This document shows, piece by piece, positions 1 to 8,992 of a stretch of 64,000 bases of DNA. The stretch is from positions 620,001-684,000 of the forward strand of contig NZ_HG992750.1 in assembly GCF_905175385.1 (NCBI RefSeq). The letters run 5' to 3'. Position 1 is the stretch's first letter. The number at the start of each line of letters is the position of its first letter. Source of the stretch: Vibrio sp. B1FLJ16 (GTDB lineage Bacteria; Pseudomonadota; Gammaproteobacteria; Enterobacterales; Vibrionaceae). The notes under the pieces are model-generated. The model did no database searches, was not told the DNA's origin, and worked only from the letters and a program-made list of their open reading frames with translations. The position numbers were made by a program, and so were the translations under genes.

Positions 1-241
1 CATAACTGTGCATCAGCAAAAGCGCAGCTGGCCCGACTACGAATGTCTTGTCGTGAACGCTCTCTTCGATCAAGTTCCATTCTTTTAACAGCTTCAAATG
101 TCGGTAAAGGCTGCTTAATGGTACGTTCAATTGTTCGCTTAGCGTTTTCGCAGATACCGGGGATTGACTTACTGCAACTTTCATTAATAGCTGCAGTGCT
201 TTCTCGTTTACCTGATTCGCGTTCGCTTTGTTTGTGGTCAT
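1..241 (-). CDS. IclR-type transcriptional regulator, N-terminal part (runs off left edge)
   Basis: The minus strand opens at an ATG at 241 and stays open to the window edge, giving about 80 residues. They read as a helix-turn-helix of the IclR type: a helix with NEKALQLL, then SAKTLSEQLNVPLSSLYRHLKLL, which has the usual recognition-helix pattern, then a wing region ending in VGPAALLL. The ligand-binding domain would lie outside the window. Family members are usually one-component repressors or activators of metabolic operons. The target cannot be told from here. It is divergent from the EAL gene at 558, so the 316-bp gap may hold promoters for both. Confidence 0.6.
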   Translation of the reverse strand, partial: MTTNKANANQVNEKALQLLMKVAVSQSPVSAKTLSEQLNVPLSSLYRHLKLLKEWNLIEESVHDKTFVVGPAALLLMHSY

Positions 242-557
242 GGATATGTTGTAACTTGTTGAGTGAATTAGGACAAATATAATTCTTAATGGCTGAGAAA
301 ATAAAAATAATTTTTAACCATATTTCTCATTTTATGAGAAATATCTAAGTTGCTTATCGGGTGTGTTTCTTTTTGACCAATTTTCTGTCTCAACAATGAG
401 GCGATTGCTACTAAATTGCTACAACGATGAATAACGCTTTGTTTCGTTTGCGGTAAGAGATCGTGGGTTGCATACTCAAAACAGTTTTCCTGTTTCTGCC
501 CAGTGACTGTATGTCAGTTGCCTCCCCGGAGCGGTTTATACAAGGGTATTCCTTCAT
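242..557. other. Divergent intergenic region
   Basis: This 316-bp gap separates the IclR-type gene from the EAL gene and is AT-rich near 290-350. I see no RNA gene, clear terminator or operator palindrome. It probably carries promoters for both neighbours. No strong ribosome binding site precedes the ATG at 558. Confidence 0.4.
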
Positions 558-2024
558 ATGCTCGATACAGCGGTTTTAAAAAAAACCATTTTATTTTTAT
601 TGCCTATTCCATTGGTGATACTCGGAGCCGCGTATTTAGCCCGTGAAAGTGTGCAGCGTGAACTAGAGCATCTATTAGATACAAATATATCAATTGCTGA
701 CGCAATACTCTTTCAGGTTGATATAGAAAATCGAACTGCATTACTCCATCCTGAACATTGCGAGGAACTTCAGCAAAACTTGATGTTTGAGCGTGATATC
801 GAAGAAATGCTGATTGTTAAAAACGGACAAATCACTTGCTCCTCGAAATTGGGCAAAGTCAGCAAATCTTTGGATGAGTACATAACGTTTCCGCGTAATC
901 AGGCTCTGGCTTTTGGAGAAATTGAAAATTTAAATAGCCGCTTTTTGTTAGTCGTTACCGAAGGGGAGGAAGACTATCAGGTAGTGACGTTAATCGACCG
1001 TGACTACTTTGGTGCAACAATCGGTTTTAATAACGATCTACATCTAAAACGTTCTGCACTGTTCATTGGTGATCAAATTGTACCGCCTGGTGCAAAAAGA
1101 ACAGGCAGTAATCCCATAGCAATAAAATCCTCAAAAATGTTTGAATTTGAAGCCTTAAGTGAAGCCAGTGATCTATTTCTGAAACAGCGAACTACCTCAT
1201 ACCTGTTGTATTCAGGGCCTGTGATTCTGATGATTTATTTTCTGATATACACGTTACATAAACTGAACGATCCTCACCGAAACTTAATAGCTGAGCTTAA
1301 AAAAGCATTAAAGAGGGGAGATTTAACCTTACATTACCAGCCACAGATTAATGCAGACACCGGGAATGTATTCGGCTATGAAGCACTAATACGCTGGGAG
1401 CATCAACAAAAGGGGTTTATCTCCCCAGATGAATTTGTACCGGCTGCGGAGCAGAGTGGTTTAGCCACAATTTTAACCGACTTTGTCTTGGAAAAAGCAG
1501 CGGAAGACTTTCTGAAGCTGAGGTTTACTCATCCGGTACACCTGGGCGTTAATATCCCGCCTGGGTATTTTGTCGGGAAGAATGTGATTAGGAAGATCCA
1601 ACTGATTCACAGAGCTCTGAGCGAAAATAATGTGTCGCTGGGGATAGAAATTACTGAACGTCAGCTTATCGATGAAGAGGCGAGGAAACACATTGCAGCT
1701 TTGAGAATGTATGGTATTGACGTGTTGATTGATGACTTCGGTACGGGGCAGACATCGTTAGCTTTTCTTCAGCATATGCGAATTGATTATCTTAAGATTG
1801 ATAAGTGTTTCATCGAGACAATAGGCATTCCAAGCGTCAGTGCTTCTGTATTGAATGCCATTGTCCATTTTGCTGAAGAGTTAAAAGTAAAGTTAATTGC
1901 TGAAGGGGTCGAAACGGCTGAACAAGCAGAGCACCTTAAAAAAATGGGCGTGCAGTACCACCAAGGCTATCTTTATTCAAAACCTTTGCCGTTCAATCGT
2001 CTCGTGCATCGTCCAATCACTTAG
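558..2024 (+). CDS. CSS-motif EAL-domain c-di-GMP phosphodiesterase
   Basis: This is a 488-residue membrane protein. An N-terminal transmembrane helix (about residues 8-26) is followed by a periplasmic sensory segment containing the CSS motif (ITCSSKL, near residue 93), then a second helix near residues 215-235, then a cytoplasmic EAL domain from about residue 245 to the end. The EAL domain looks catalytically complete: EAL in YEALIRW near 274, Asn in NIPP, Glu in EITE, DDFGTG near 391, Lys in YLKID, Glu in AEGVE and the terminal QGYLYSKP. In CSS-EAL proteins the periplasmic cysteines sense the Dsb redox state and the EAL domain cleaves c-di-GMP. A link to the nearby pel operon, whose PelD binds c-di-GMP, is reasonable but inferred. 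Confidence 0.9.
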   Translation: MLDTAVLKKTILFLLPIPLVILGAAYLARESVQRELEHLLDTNISIADAILFQVDIENRTALLHPEHCEELQQNLMFERDIEEMLIVKNGQITCSSKLGKVSKSLDEYITFPRNQALAFGEIENLNSRFLLVVTEGEEDYQVVTLIDRDYFGATIGFNNDLHLKRSALFIGDQIVPPGAKRTGSNPIAIKSSKMFEFEALSEASDLFLKQRTTSYLLYSGPVILMIYFLIYTLHKLNDPHRNLIAELKKALKRGDLTLHYQPQINADTGNVFGYEALIRWEHQQKGFISPDEFVPAAEQSGLATILTDFVLEKAAEDFLKLRFTHPVHLGVNIPPGYFVGKNVIRKIQLIHRALSENNVSLGIEITERQLIDEEARKHIAALRMYGIDVLIDDFGTGQTSLAFLQHMRIDYLKIDKCFIETIGIPSVSASVLNAIVHFAEELKVKLIAEGVETAEQAEHLKKMGVQYHQGYLYSKPLPFNRLVHRPIT

Positions 2025-2051
2025 ATGTACATCTGAGTCCCTGACATAGTT

Positions 2052-3506
2052 TTAACACTGCGAAGCCTGAGCTCGGTAACATTGTTGTTCATCATCAAAA
2101 ACAAACTCCAGATCGTTTTGAATCGCTTCTAAACGATCCTCTTGATAGTGGGAGACATACAATAGCTGGCTCAAGTTTTCACGCGCGATAAGCTCTAACG
2201 TGTTCTTAACCAGACGTCGGCCCAAAAAGTCTAGCCCTTGGTACGGCTCGTCCAAAATGAGCAGTGTTGGCTGTTTTACAATTGCGCGGGCAATCAGTAA
2301 CAAGCGCTGCTGACCGTATTCCAACTGACGAAATGACGTTTTTTGATATTGGCTCATGTGCAAGATTTCAAGCCACTCTCTTGCGACGTCCATTTCCCTG
2401 CGTGTTGGTTGATGATACAACCCTATAGAGTCATAGAAGCCGGATAAGATTACTTCTAATGCACTGCAATTTACGCGGTACTGTAAGTGAAGTGCAGATG
2501 ACACCATGCCAATGTGTTGCTTTATTTCCCAGATTGTCTCGCCTGTTCCGCGTTTTTTACCAAAAATATGTATGTCATTACTGTAGCATTGCGGGTGATC
2601 GCCAAATATCATCCCAAGCAGAGTACTTTTACCGCATCCGTTAGGGCCCTTAACTTGCCAATGCTGGCCTTTATCTATTCGCCAGTTTAAATCCGTGAAT
2701 ATCTTTTTATCAGTATATTCGACATGGCCATTTTTCAGTTCGAAGATAGGATTTTCAAAGTGTGTGGAGTGCTGATGCTGACGTATCAGGTTCATCATTT
2801 CTTCACTCTGCTTCTCTGACTGAGATTTAATCTGCTCTATGATCGGATGCGAATCCCAGTTCTGCTTATCCATGGTGCTGTCGAGTTTTCCTGCGTTAAA
2901 AAGAGCGACACGGTCTATCCACTCTGGCATATCGGATTCGCGGGAAAAGGTAACCAACATTTGTACAGACTGAGATAGTGTGTGTAAATAGGTCGCAAGC
3001 GATGCTCTATGGGCAATATCCAATCCAGTAAAAGGGTTGTCGAGTAAGACCAAATCAGGCTGTGTTGCTAACGCCCGAGCAAGCATCACTCGTCTGGTTT
3101 CACCGGTAGAAAGCACACGGAAACCACTTTGCTGAAGATGAATGAGATCTAATTCTTCTATTAACTTTCTCGTCAACGTCTGGTTTTGGCTGTGCTCAAA
3201 TATTAACTCATAAACGGTAGTACCCTGATCCATTCTGTCGAGAAAGTCGGTGTCGTCTTTTTCCAGTTCGATATCTAGGAGTCTTTGCTGTTCTGACAGA
3301 GATACTTGGGCGGCTTTCAATCCGCCGAAATCTAGCTTGCCATCCGTAGGTAGCAACTCACCACAAAGCAGATCTCCAAGCAGGGAACCGATATCGCCTT
3401 CAGCACTAAAAATGCCCCAAGAGTGCCCGCTGTCGATATGCCAATGCTGGATATTTAGGGTCGAAGTGCTTCCTTTCGCAATTATGTTGTCAAAACAAAT
3501 CTTCAC
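2052..3506 (-). CDS. modF: ModF-like twin ABC ATPase
   Basis: This is about 484 residues with two ABC ATPase modules on one chain and no membrane segment, which is the layout of ModF, a cytosolic ATPase linked to molybdate metabolism. Module 1 has a good signature (LSTGETRR) and Walker B (LVLLDNPFTGLD), but its Walker A position reads SAEGDIGS without the GKS/T core and is degenerate. Module 2 is intact: GPNGCGKST, LEYGQQR and LLILDEPYQGLD. I chose the GTG start at 3506 because a GAAGGAAG ribosome binding site sits just upstream; longer versions add 29 unsupported residues. It converges on the EAL gene with only 27 bp between. No modABC genes are visible nearby, so the name rests on architecture. 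Confidence 0.75.
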   Translation of the reverse strand: MKICFDNIIAKGSTSTLNIQHWHIDSGHSWGIFSAEGDIGSLLGDLLCGELLPTDGKLDFGGLKAAQVSLSEQQRLLDIELEKDDTDFLDRMDQGTTVYELIFEHSQNQTLTRKLIEELDLIHLQQSGFRVLSTGETRRVMLARALATQPDLVLLDNPFTGLDIAHRASLATYLHTLSQSVQMLVTFSRESDMPEWIDRVALFNAGKLDSTMDKQNWDSHPIIEQIKSQSEKQSEEMMNLIRQHQHSTHFENPIFELKNGHVEYTDKKIFTDLNWRIDKGQHWQVKGPNGCGKSTLLGMIFGDHPQCYSNDIHIFGKKRGTGETIWEIKQHIGMVSSALHLQYRVNCSALEVILSGFYDSIGLYHQPTRREMDVAREWLEILHMSQYQKTSFRQLEYGQQRLLLIARAIVKQPTLLILDEPYQGLDFLGRRLVKNTLELIARENLSQLLYVSHYQEDRLEAIQNDLEFVFDDEQQCYRAQASQC

Positions 3507-3966
3507 TGTGCTTCCTTTCTTGTTTGAGCTGTATTTATGTTTCTTTCTGATGTTATACCAAGCTTGCACTACGGGCGTAAGTATATGGATCACACAGAGG
3601 AGTATCTAATTGCCGGCTTGGTTCGTAGTATCTAGGCCTGCGATACTTGGACCGTGGTCATCAACGGTAGGGGAGTCTATCAAGTTCCGATGGCTGCGAT
3701 TGAAGATGGCTAGGCGAGTTATGGCTTCCTTATTAGGAGTAAGGGGGTCTTACTATGTCTCAGAGCGGCTTAGTTCAACAATTGAGACAAGCACCAAAAA
3801 TAACATTTGGTCAGTTGGTGTTATCTATATTTTACACTGAAGCGTCTAATGCTTTTATATTAAGAGTATGATAGTAGGGCTAGATGATATGCATACATCT
3901 ACTCATAAACTTTTTATTAGATTATGAATGATAAAGTGTGCTGTTTATAATAAGTAGAGTAAGACA
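3507..3966. other. Intergenic region between modF-like and GH114-like genes
   Basis: These 460 bp separate divergent genes and should contain promoters for both. Apart from the short reading frame at 3755-3871, described separately, I see no gene, RNA structure or operator that I can support. The part just before the GH114-like start is AT-rich. Confidence 0.35.
3755..3871 (+). CDS. Possible 38-residue peptide
   Basis: An ATG preceded by a purine-rich stretch (AGGAG and AAGGGGG, though the spacing is loose) opens a 38-codon frame starting MSQSGLVQQLRQ, mildly hydrophobic in its second half, ending at TGA. Nothing about it is recognisable. It could be chance, or the remnant of a gene whose 5' part has decayed. 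It lies between two divergent genes and has no operon partner. Confidence 0.2.
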   Translation: MSQSGLVQQLRQAPKITFGQLVLSIFYTEASNAFILRV

Positions 3967-5109
3967 ATGAAACACATCGAGCTGTGTAGTAGAGACATAA
4001 CTTTTGCTGTTGTTATCAGTCTGACTTTGGTAGCAGCTTGTGATTCCGGCAAAATTGACAATGAACCTCGAAGTTCTGAAGAGCCACTTGTTGTTGAACC
4101 GCCACCCACTGAGGAGCCTCCCTCTATCGTGGAAACACCACCGACTGTCGAGCTGCCACCTATCGTGGAACTACCACCCATAGATGAGTCTCCATCTGTT
4201 GTGGAACCAGCACCCATTGATGAGCCGCCACCTGTTGTGGAACCACCAATCATTGTCGAGCTTCCGTCTATTGTGGAATCACCACCTATAGAACCTACGC
4301 CAACCGACCGTTCGGAATGGTGGGTTCCAACCCCTGGTTCTAAATGGGTTTGGCAATTGCAAAACTATGACGACTTGACGATTGATCCTGACATCGGCAT
4401 TTACGATATCGATTTGTTTGACGGTATAGAGGGTGGCGACAATAGCCTAATAATGAAACTAAAAAATGCCGGTAAAAAAGTCATTTGTTATTTTAGTGCC
4501 GGAACGAGAGAAAAGTGGAGACCCGATGCTGATCAGTTCACACCGAGTTCCATCATTGCTGATGGTGACATGCAAGACTGGTCAGATGAAACCTGGCTGA
4601 ATATCGGTAATGAACAGGCGTTAAATGACACCATCAAGCCGATTATGGCTGCCAGGCTCGATTTGGCCAAAAGTAATGGTTGTGATGCCGTTGAACCAGA
4701 TAACGTTGATGGATTTGATAATACTGATGAAACCTTTGGGCTAATTACTCCAGAGCACCAATTAAGTTATAACAAGTGGCTTGCTAAAGAAGCCCATGCC
4801 AGGAATTTGAGTATTGCGTTAAAAAATGATACTGACCAATTAAGTGAACTGGTCTCATATTTTGACTTCGCGATAAATGAGCAGTGTTATGCTTACAGTA
4901 ATGAGTGCCAATCCTATGAAAACACATTTTTAAATAGTAATAAGGCGGTGTTTAATCAGGAATATTATACCGGCGGTAAAAGTGGTGAAACCGATCTGGA
5001 TACATACAAAAATGTGGCTTGTCCATATTTTATCAGTGTTAAAATTTCATCTCTGTGGAAAACGGGCTACGAGCTAGATGGGGTAGGGTTGGAATCATGT
5101 GATCAATGA
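3967..5109 (+). CDS. GH114-type endo-alpha-1,4-polygalactosaminidase-like lipoprotein
   Basis: A lipoprotein signal peptide ends in the lipobox LVAAC (Cys about residue 25). Residues about 40-115 are a low-complexity Pro/Glu/Val tether built from repeated units such as VEPPP, VELPP and VESPP. The rest is a GH114-like barrel: WQLQNYDDL, DIDLFD (candidate acidic catalytic residue), AGKKVICYFSAGT, and GCDAVEPDNVDGF (candidate catalytic Glu), then ALKND and FAINEQC. GH114 enzymes such as fungal Ega3 cut alpha-1,4-linked galactosamine polymers. Placed just past the 3' end of the pel operon and converging on pelG with 25 bp between, it probably trims or releases Pel, which is rich in GalN/GalNAc, at the outer membrane. 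The substrate is inferred; the fold call is fairly secure. Confidence 0.82.
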   Translation: MKHIELCSRDITFAVVISLTLVAACDSGKIDNEPRSSEEPLVVEPPPTEEPPSIVETPPTVELPPIVELPPIDESPSVVEPAPIDEPPPVVEPPIIVELPSIVESPPIEPTPTDRSEWWVPTPGSKWVWQLQNYDDLTIDPDIGIYDIDLFDGIEGGDNSLIMKLKNAGKKVICYFSAGTREKWRPDADQFTPSSIIADGDMQDWSDETWLNIGNEQALNDTIKPIMAARLDLAKSNGCDAVEPDNVDGFDNTDETFGLITPEHQLSYNKWLAKEAHARNLSIALKNDTDQLSELVSYFDFAINEQCYAYSNECQSYENTFLNSNKAVFNQEYYTGGKSGETDLDTYKNVACPYFISVKISSLWKTGYELDGVGLESCDQ

Positions 5110-5134
5110 CACCTACATACTGTATTACTAACGG

Positions 5135-6508
5135 CTATGGGCGTTGCAACATAAATATCTGATATTCAAGGTCTTCAAATTGCTTGTCGAGTGTTATCAT
5201 ACCAATAACTGATACGATAAGCATAGTGGTGGCAAATCCATAGCCATAGAATACTGGCCCAAGCATGATGGTAATAGCGGATAGTGTGAGGTTCCCAATT
5301 GCCATTAATAATATGAGCCATAATGCTGACATTTTTTTGTCTAGATAAAACATGACATTCAGTATGGCCATAAACAACACTTGTAAGCTAACACCGACTA
5401 AATCAATATAAAACAGATGTAAGTAGGTTAAGTCAATATTTAATAAGTTAAGAATATCTTCCGCCCATAGAATTAAAAGCAGCAGGGCAATGCCCTGAAC
5501 TTTAAGTATTGCATACAAGCTTTGTCGGCAGGCAACAACCATATTATTTTTTAGAGTATGAATTTTAGTAAGAGTTGCCCCTTTACGAACCGCATCATAA
5601 AAACGTATACACGCATCAGCAAATTCTGTTTCCATATTGAGCATAAAAACGGCCATACCAGGTACGACCGCCAAATAGGCGATGAAAATGGGCAGGTCAT
5701 ATATATAGGAGGCTCGGAATACATCGATGACTTGGTGAGAGGTCCCCGCGTTAAACCAGAATACAAACTTATCCAACCATACCCCAAGGTTATAAAGTAC
5801 GCCGCAGAACATCAGTGAATAAAACGCTTTTTTGGGATTAAGAAATTCAAACGACATCAATCGTTCAGCGGGAAACTCCCGGATAATGTCATACAAGAAG
5901 GCAAACGTTAGGATGCCCTGGCAGAAACAAAAGATCAGCATTAGCCCCAACAGATTAGAGGGTGGCAGAGAAAAACTAAGGCCGAGCATCAAACCGTAAC
6001 TTACTGCCATCGTTATCAAAATGCGATAGTACTTCTTCATACCACTCAACAGTATAATGGCCAGCCATTGATTACTTAGCAGGATTAATGTGGTGAAGAT
6101 GACAATCTTCAACGTTGGCTCGAGAGTACCGGCAAGGTTTAACACAATAGCACCTGCGGCAGCGGCTAATATGCTGATTACGAGCATGGCACCAAGCAGG
6201 TTAGGTAAAATGCGATGTTCATGCCCTATGAAAACAAGATCGGACATGTAGCGGGTCATCAAAAGCTGGAGTAGTCCGCTTATAATAAGCGACCCTGCCA
6301 TCAAGTAGGTGACAATAACTAGGAATTGAATCACGACTTCGGTAGGAAAGCTCATACTGAGCGTGACCAAGCCGATAACAAGCATGACAAGGATCGTCAT
6401 TATCCAGGTTCCTGAACTGATAATACCTGCCAACCCGTAAGCTTCTATGATCGATAACAGTGTGTTTTTTTTCAGGATCTTCCTTAATTCAAACCCAATC
6501 CCCGCCAT
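5135..6508 (-). CDS. pelG: PelG, inner-membrane Pel exporter
   Basis: This is about 457 residues with roughly a dozen hydrophobic helices across its whole length, starting MAGIGFELRKIL, which is typical of PelG. PelG belongs to the MOP flippase-like group and forms the inner-membrane export complex with PelD, PelE and the glycosyltransferase PelF. I chose the ATG at 6508 because it overlaps the end of pelF by 20 bp, as is usual in this operon, and matches the family start. A longer in-frame upstream extension is only the opposite frame of pelF. It is the last gene of the pel operon. Confidence 0.93.
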   Translation of the reverse strand: MAGIGFELRKILKKNTLLSIIEAYGLAGIISSGTWIMTILVMLVIGLVTLSMSFPTEVVIQFLVIVTYLMAGSLIISGLLQLLMTRYMSDLVFIGHEHRILPNLLGAMLVISILAAAAGAIVLNLAGTLEPTLKIVIFTTLILLSNQWLAIILLSGMKKYYRILITMAVSYGLMLGLSFSLPPSNLLGLMLIFCFCQGILTFAFLYDIIREFPAERLMSFEFLNPKKAFYSLMFCGVLYNLGVWLDKFVFWFNAGTSHQVIDVFRASYIYDLPIFIAYLAVVPGMAVFMLNMETEFADACIRFYDAVRKGATLTKIHTLKNNMVVACRQSLYAILKVQGIALLLLILWAEDILNLLNIDLTYLHLFYIDLVGVSLQVLFMAILNVMFYLDKKMSALWLILLMAIGNLTLSAITIMLGPVFYGYGFATTMLIVSVIGMITLDKQFEDLEYQIFMLQRP

Positions 6509-8027
6509 TGATGGCCTCCTGATACAGCTTTTGATACGCACCGTACATTTTGGTTTCGTTATAATAACGAGCCACTCGCTTCTTACCGACGTCACCGGTT
6601 TTTCGCCACGTTGCAGCATCTGCCAGAATTTGAGTAATAGCAGTGACTCCTTCCTGAGGGCTAGCGATAGGTATGATCTCTCCAGCGGAACCGAGCGCGG
6701 CATCTTCCCCTTCGGCACCTTTTATTATCTCTCGACAGGCACCAACTTCGGTTGCAATACAGGGGATGCCTGACGCCATCGCCTCCAGAAGTACCAGTGG
6801 CTGCGCCTCACTGATAGAGGTCAGCATCATTACGCCAATTTTCGGCATGATTTCCGCCACGTTTTGACTGCCGAGCATTTTAATATTGTTGCCCATGCCT
6901 AAGCTTTTGATTAGTAGTTCGCATTCGTAGACGTAGTCTGGATCTTCTTCAGCTGGGCCGATGATCCAGCCTTCCAGGTCTGGTATTACTTCCACCGCCA
7001 TTCGTATGGTACGAATAAAGGTTTTAATGTCTTTTATTGGTACCACACGGCCCACCAAACCTACGACTAAAGGGGGGTGTAATGGTCTTAGCTCATAAGC
7101 TTTTTCAAAACGATCCACATTGATGCCATTGACTATCACCTGCGTGCGATCATCCGGTGCGCCATCTTGGTGTTGCCGTTGTCGGTTCCCTTCATATAGG
7201 GCTATGATTTTATCAGCTTGATGATAGGCGGTAAGTCCGAGTTGCTCAAAAAATTGCACCCAGGTCTTTTGCGTTAGATCCATCCCTTTATACATAGATA
7301 TATCCAGTGCCGCGTGGTCGTTTTTTGCCCACTCTGCCTGTGACAAATCTATTTTTCTCTCCTTGGTATAGATTCCGTGTTCGGTAAGAAGTAGTGGCTT
7401 TTCCGTGACTTGGTGACATAGTGCGCCAAGAAAGCCAGCGTATCCGGTTGAAACACTGTGAAATACTTTCGCATCCGGCAGGTTTTGCGATACTTTCGAT
7501 AAAATGAACAACGGTTGATAAATGTTCCGGTAGGTCCAGAAGTAGTCAACGAACGATTCGGTATCAGCATAGGTGTTATACAGATAGGTCAGCATGTCCC
7601 AAGAAGCGCGACTGTAAAGAAAGTCCTCCAAGGTTAGATGTCCGGGGGTGCCAAGTATTTTGGAAACACTGAGAAGCAATTCACCTGGGATGGGCGTCGA
7701 ACTGTTGTCAAAATAAGACAGGAAAGCACGTAATGTTGCAAAGTGTGTCTCGTTACCTAAACAGAGTCGGGGGTTGCAATTTTTGGCATCTGCTAATAGA
7801 AGGTGAAGTTCAAATCCAACAACATTGTCTGGTAACGGATAGGCTGGGTCTTTGTACATGCCAGGCTGCCCACCTAGAAAAATAATATAAAATTTAACGT
7901 CTGGCAGACCGAGAATAATCTGGTGTACCCAGCTAGAGACACCACCCCGTACATACGGGTAAGTGCCCTCAAGTAGCAGGCAGACGTCTACAGGCTCTTT
8001 GGGCTGATTCTGTATGGATACTTTCAT
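6489..8027 (-). CDS. pelF: PelF, cytosolic GT4 glycosyltransferase for Pel
   Basis: This is about 512 residues with no membrane segment. The N-terminus carries the PelF signature (VCLLLEGTYPYVRGGVSSW). The C-terminal half holds the GT-B donor site: VGLVGRVVPIKD, EAQPLVLLEAMASGIP with the spaced glutamates typical of GT4, and EVGACREII. PelF polymerises UDP-activated N-acetylhexosamines into Pel. The ATG at 8027 overlaps the pelE stop codon (ATGA), so translation is coupled; a TTG six bases upstream is less likely. Neither a UDP-GlcNAc/GalNAc C4-epimerase nor a pelX homologue is present in this cluster, so the sugar nucleotide must come from elsewhere. Confidence 0.95.
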   Translation of the reverse strand: MKVSIQNQPKEPVDVCLLLEGTYPYVRGGVSSWVHQIILGLPDVKFYIIFLGGQPGMYKDPAYPLPDNVVGFELHLLLADAKNCNPRLCLGNETHFATLRAFLSYFDNSSTPIPGELLLSVSKILGTPGHLTLEDFLYSRASWDMLTYLYNTYADTESFVDYFWTYRNIYQPLFILSKVSQNLPDAKVFHSVSTGYAGFLGALCHQVTEKPLLLTEHGIYTKERKIDLSQAEWAKNDHAALDISMYKGMDLTQKTWVQFFEQLGLTAYHQADKIIALYEGNRQRQHQDGAPDDRTQVIVNGINVDRFEKAYELRPLHPPLVVGLVGRVVPIKDIKTFIRTIRMAVEVIPDLEGWIIGPAEEDPDYVYECELLIKSLGMGNNIKMLGSQNVAEIMPKIGVMMLTSISEAQPLVLLEAMASGIPCIATEVGACREIIKGAEGEDAALGSAGEIIPIASPQEGVTAITQILADAATWRKTGDVGKKRVARYYNETKMYGAYQKLYQEAINGGDWV

Positions 8028-8992
8028 TTCCAATACTCTCTTATCTGACTAAGTAATTCACCTTGTTGGTCGGGAAAGTAAGTAACGAACTTTCGTACCT
8101 CGCGGTAATTGCCGATCATATAGGCAGCTTCCGCCAGGTAGGGGGCAACTTGTTTTGTTATGGCTCCTTGGTTCTGGGCGTTGTTCAGTATCTGGGTGGC
8201 GTCTAACGGGCGCTTCTGCTTAAGAAGAACTCTCGCTAACAAAAGGTTAGATGAGGCTGATTCTTGTATTTTATTGGCCTGAATCAGGTTCTGTTCGGCC
8301 TGTTTTAGATAGTGTTGAAACAGAACACCTTCAGCAATGCCAAGATAACAAAGTTCCCAGTACTGCTGCGCAATCTCATACGCTTTTTGAGCTGTTGCCT
8401 TATGCTCAAATTGCTTTCTCAATAAACTTATCGATTCATTTATTTCCTTCTCTATTCGTTCCAGAGAGGCATAAGCCTGTAATCTTACATCGTCGGAAAG
8501 ATCTTTCATCGCAAGCTGCAGCAAGGGGACGGCGTGTTTATTGGGTAGATTACGAATCGCCGTGATAGCGAGTAAATGTCTTTCTGGGTCGCTGTCATAC
8601 AGTAGAATTTCACGCAAAGCCCCAACGCCCAAATGTTCGACAGGGGTATTTTGCAGCTTCTTCGGCAATGGATTATCTTCATGCGCTTGCCAGCTGATGT
8701 TGCTTACTTTTCGTGGCAGATGCAGTGCGATCATCAGTGAACCTAGCGTTCCCAATATGCCGATAATCGGAAGTAACAAGTTAAAAATAAAAAGAAATCC
8801 CATCGAACTTTCTTTAGGGTACTTATAGTTAGCTGGCAGCATTAACCAGCAGGCGGCACTCAAACTGGCACAGGCCATAGTGTGGGAAGCCAGCGCGTAT
8901 GACTCAAAATGAGTTGTAACAGAGTGATGGATTAGTAAGCTTAAACTCAAGCCCTCAAGCACCAAGGCACTAAGAAGCAGCCATATTTTCAT
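8024..8992 (-). CDS. pelE: PelE, inner-membrane scaffold with helical repeats
   Basis: This is 322 residues. The N-terminus has two hydrophobic segments (about 3-25 and 65-95 with a short loop), followed by a soluble alpha-helical half rich in HEAT/TPR-like repeats (around LGVGALREILLYDSDPERHL, then NLLLARVLL and PYLAEAAYMI). PelE is part of the PelDEFG synthase and export complex. It overlaps pelD upstream by 23 bp and pelF downstream by the ATGA junction, so the three are tightly coupled. It is the least conserved Pel protein, so the call leans on position and topology as well as sequence. Confidence 0.88.
   Translation of the reverse strand: MKIWLLLSALVLEGLSLSLLIHHSVTTHFESYALASHTMACASLSAACWLMLPANYKYPKESSMGFLFIFNLLLPIIGILGTLGSLMIALHLPRKVSNISWQAHEDNPLPKKLQNTPVEHLGVGALREILLYDSDPERHLLAITAIRNLPNKHAVPLLQLAMKDLSDDVRLQAYASLERIEKEINESISLLRKQFEHKATAQKAYEIAQQYWELCYLGIAEGVLFQHYLKQAEQNLIQANKIQESASSNLLLARVLLKQKRPLDATQILNNAQNQGAITKQVAPYLAEAAYMIGNYREVRKFVTYFPDQQGELLSQIREYWK

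Noticed and set aside
6447-6773. 108-codon plus-strand frame over the pelF/pelG junction
   Set aside because: It overlaps two well-supported pel genes on the other strand and lacks a ribosome binding site.
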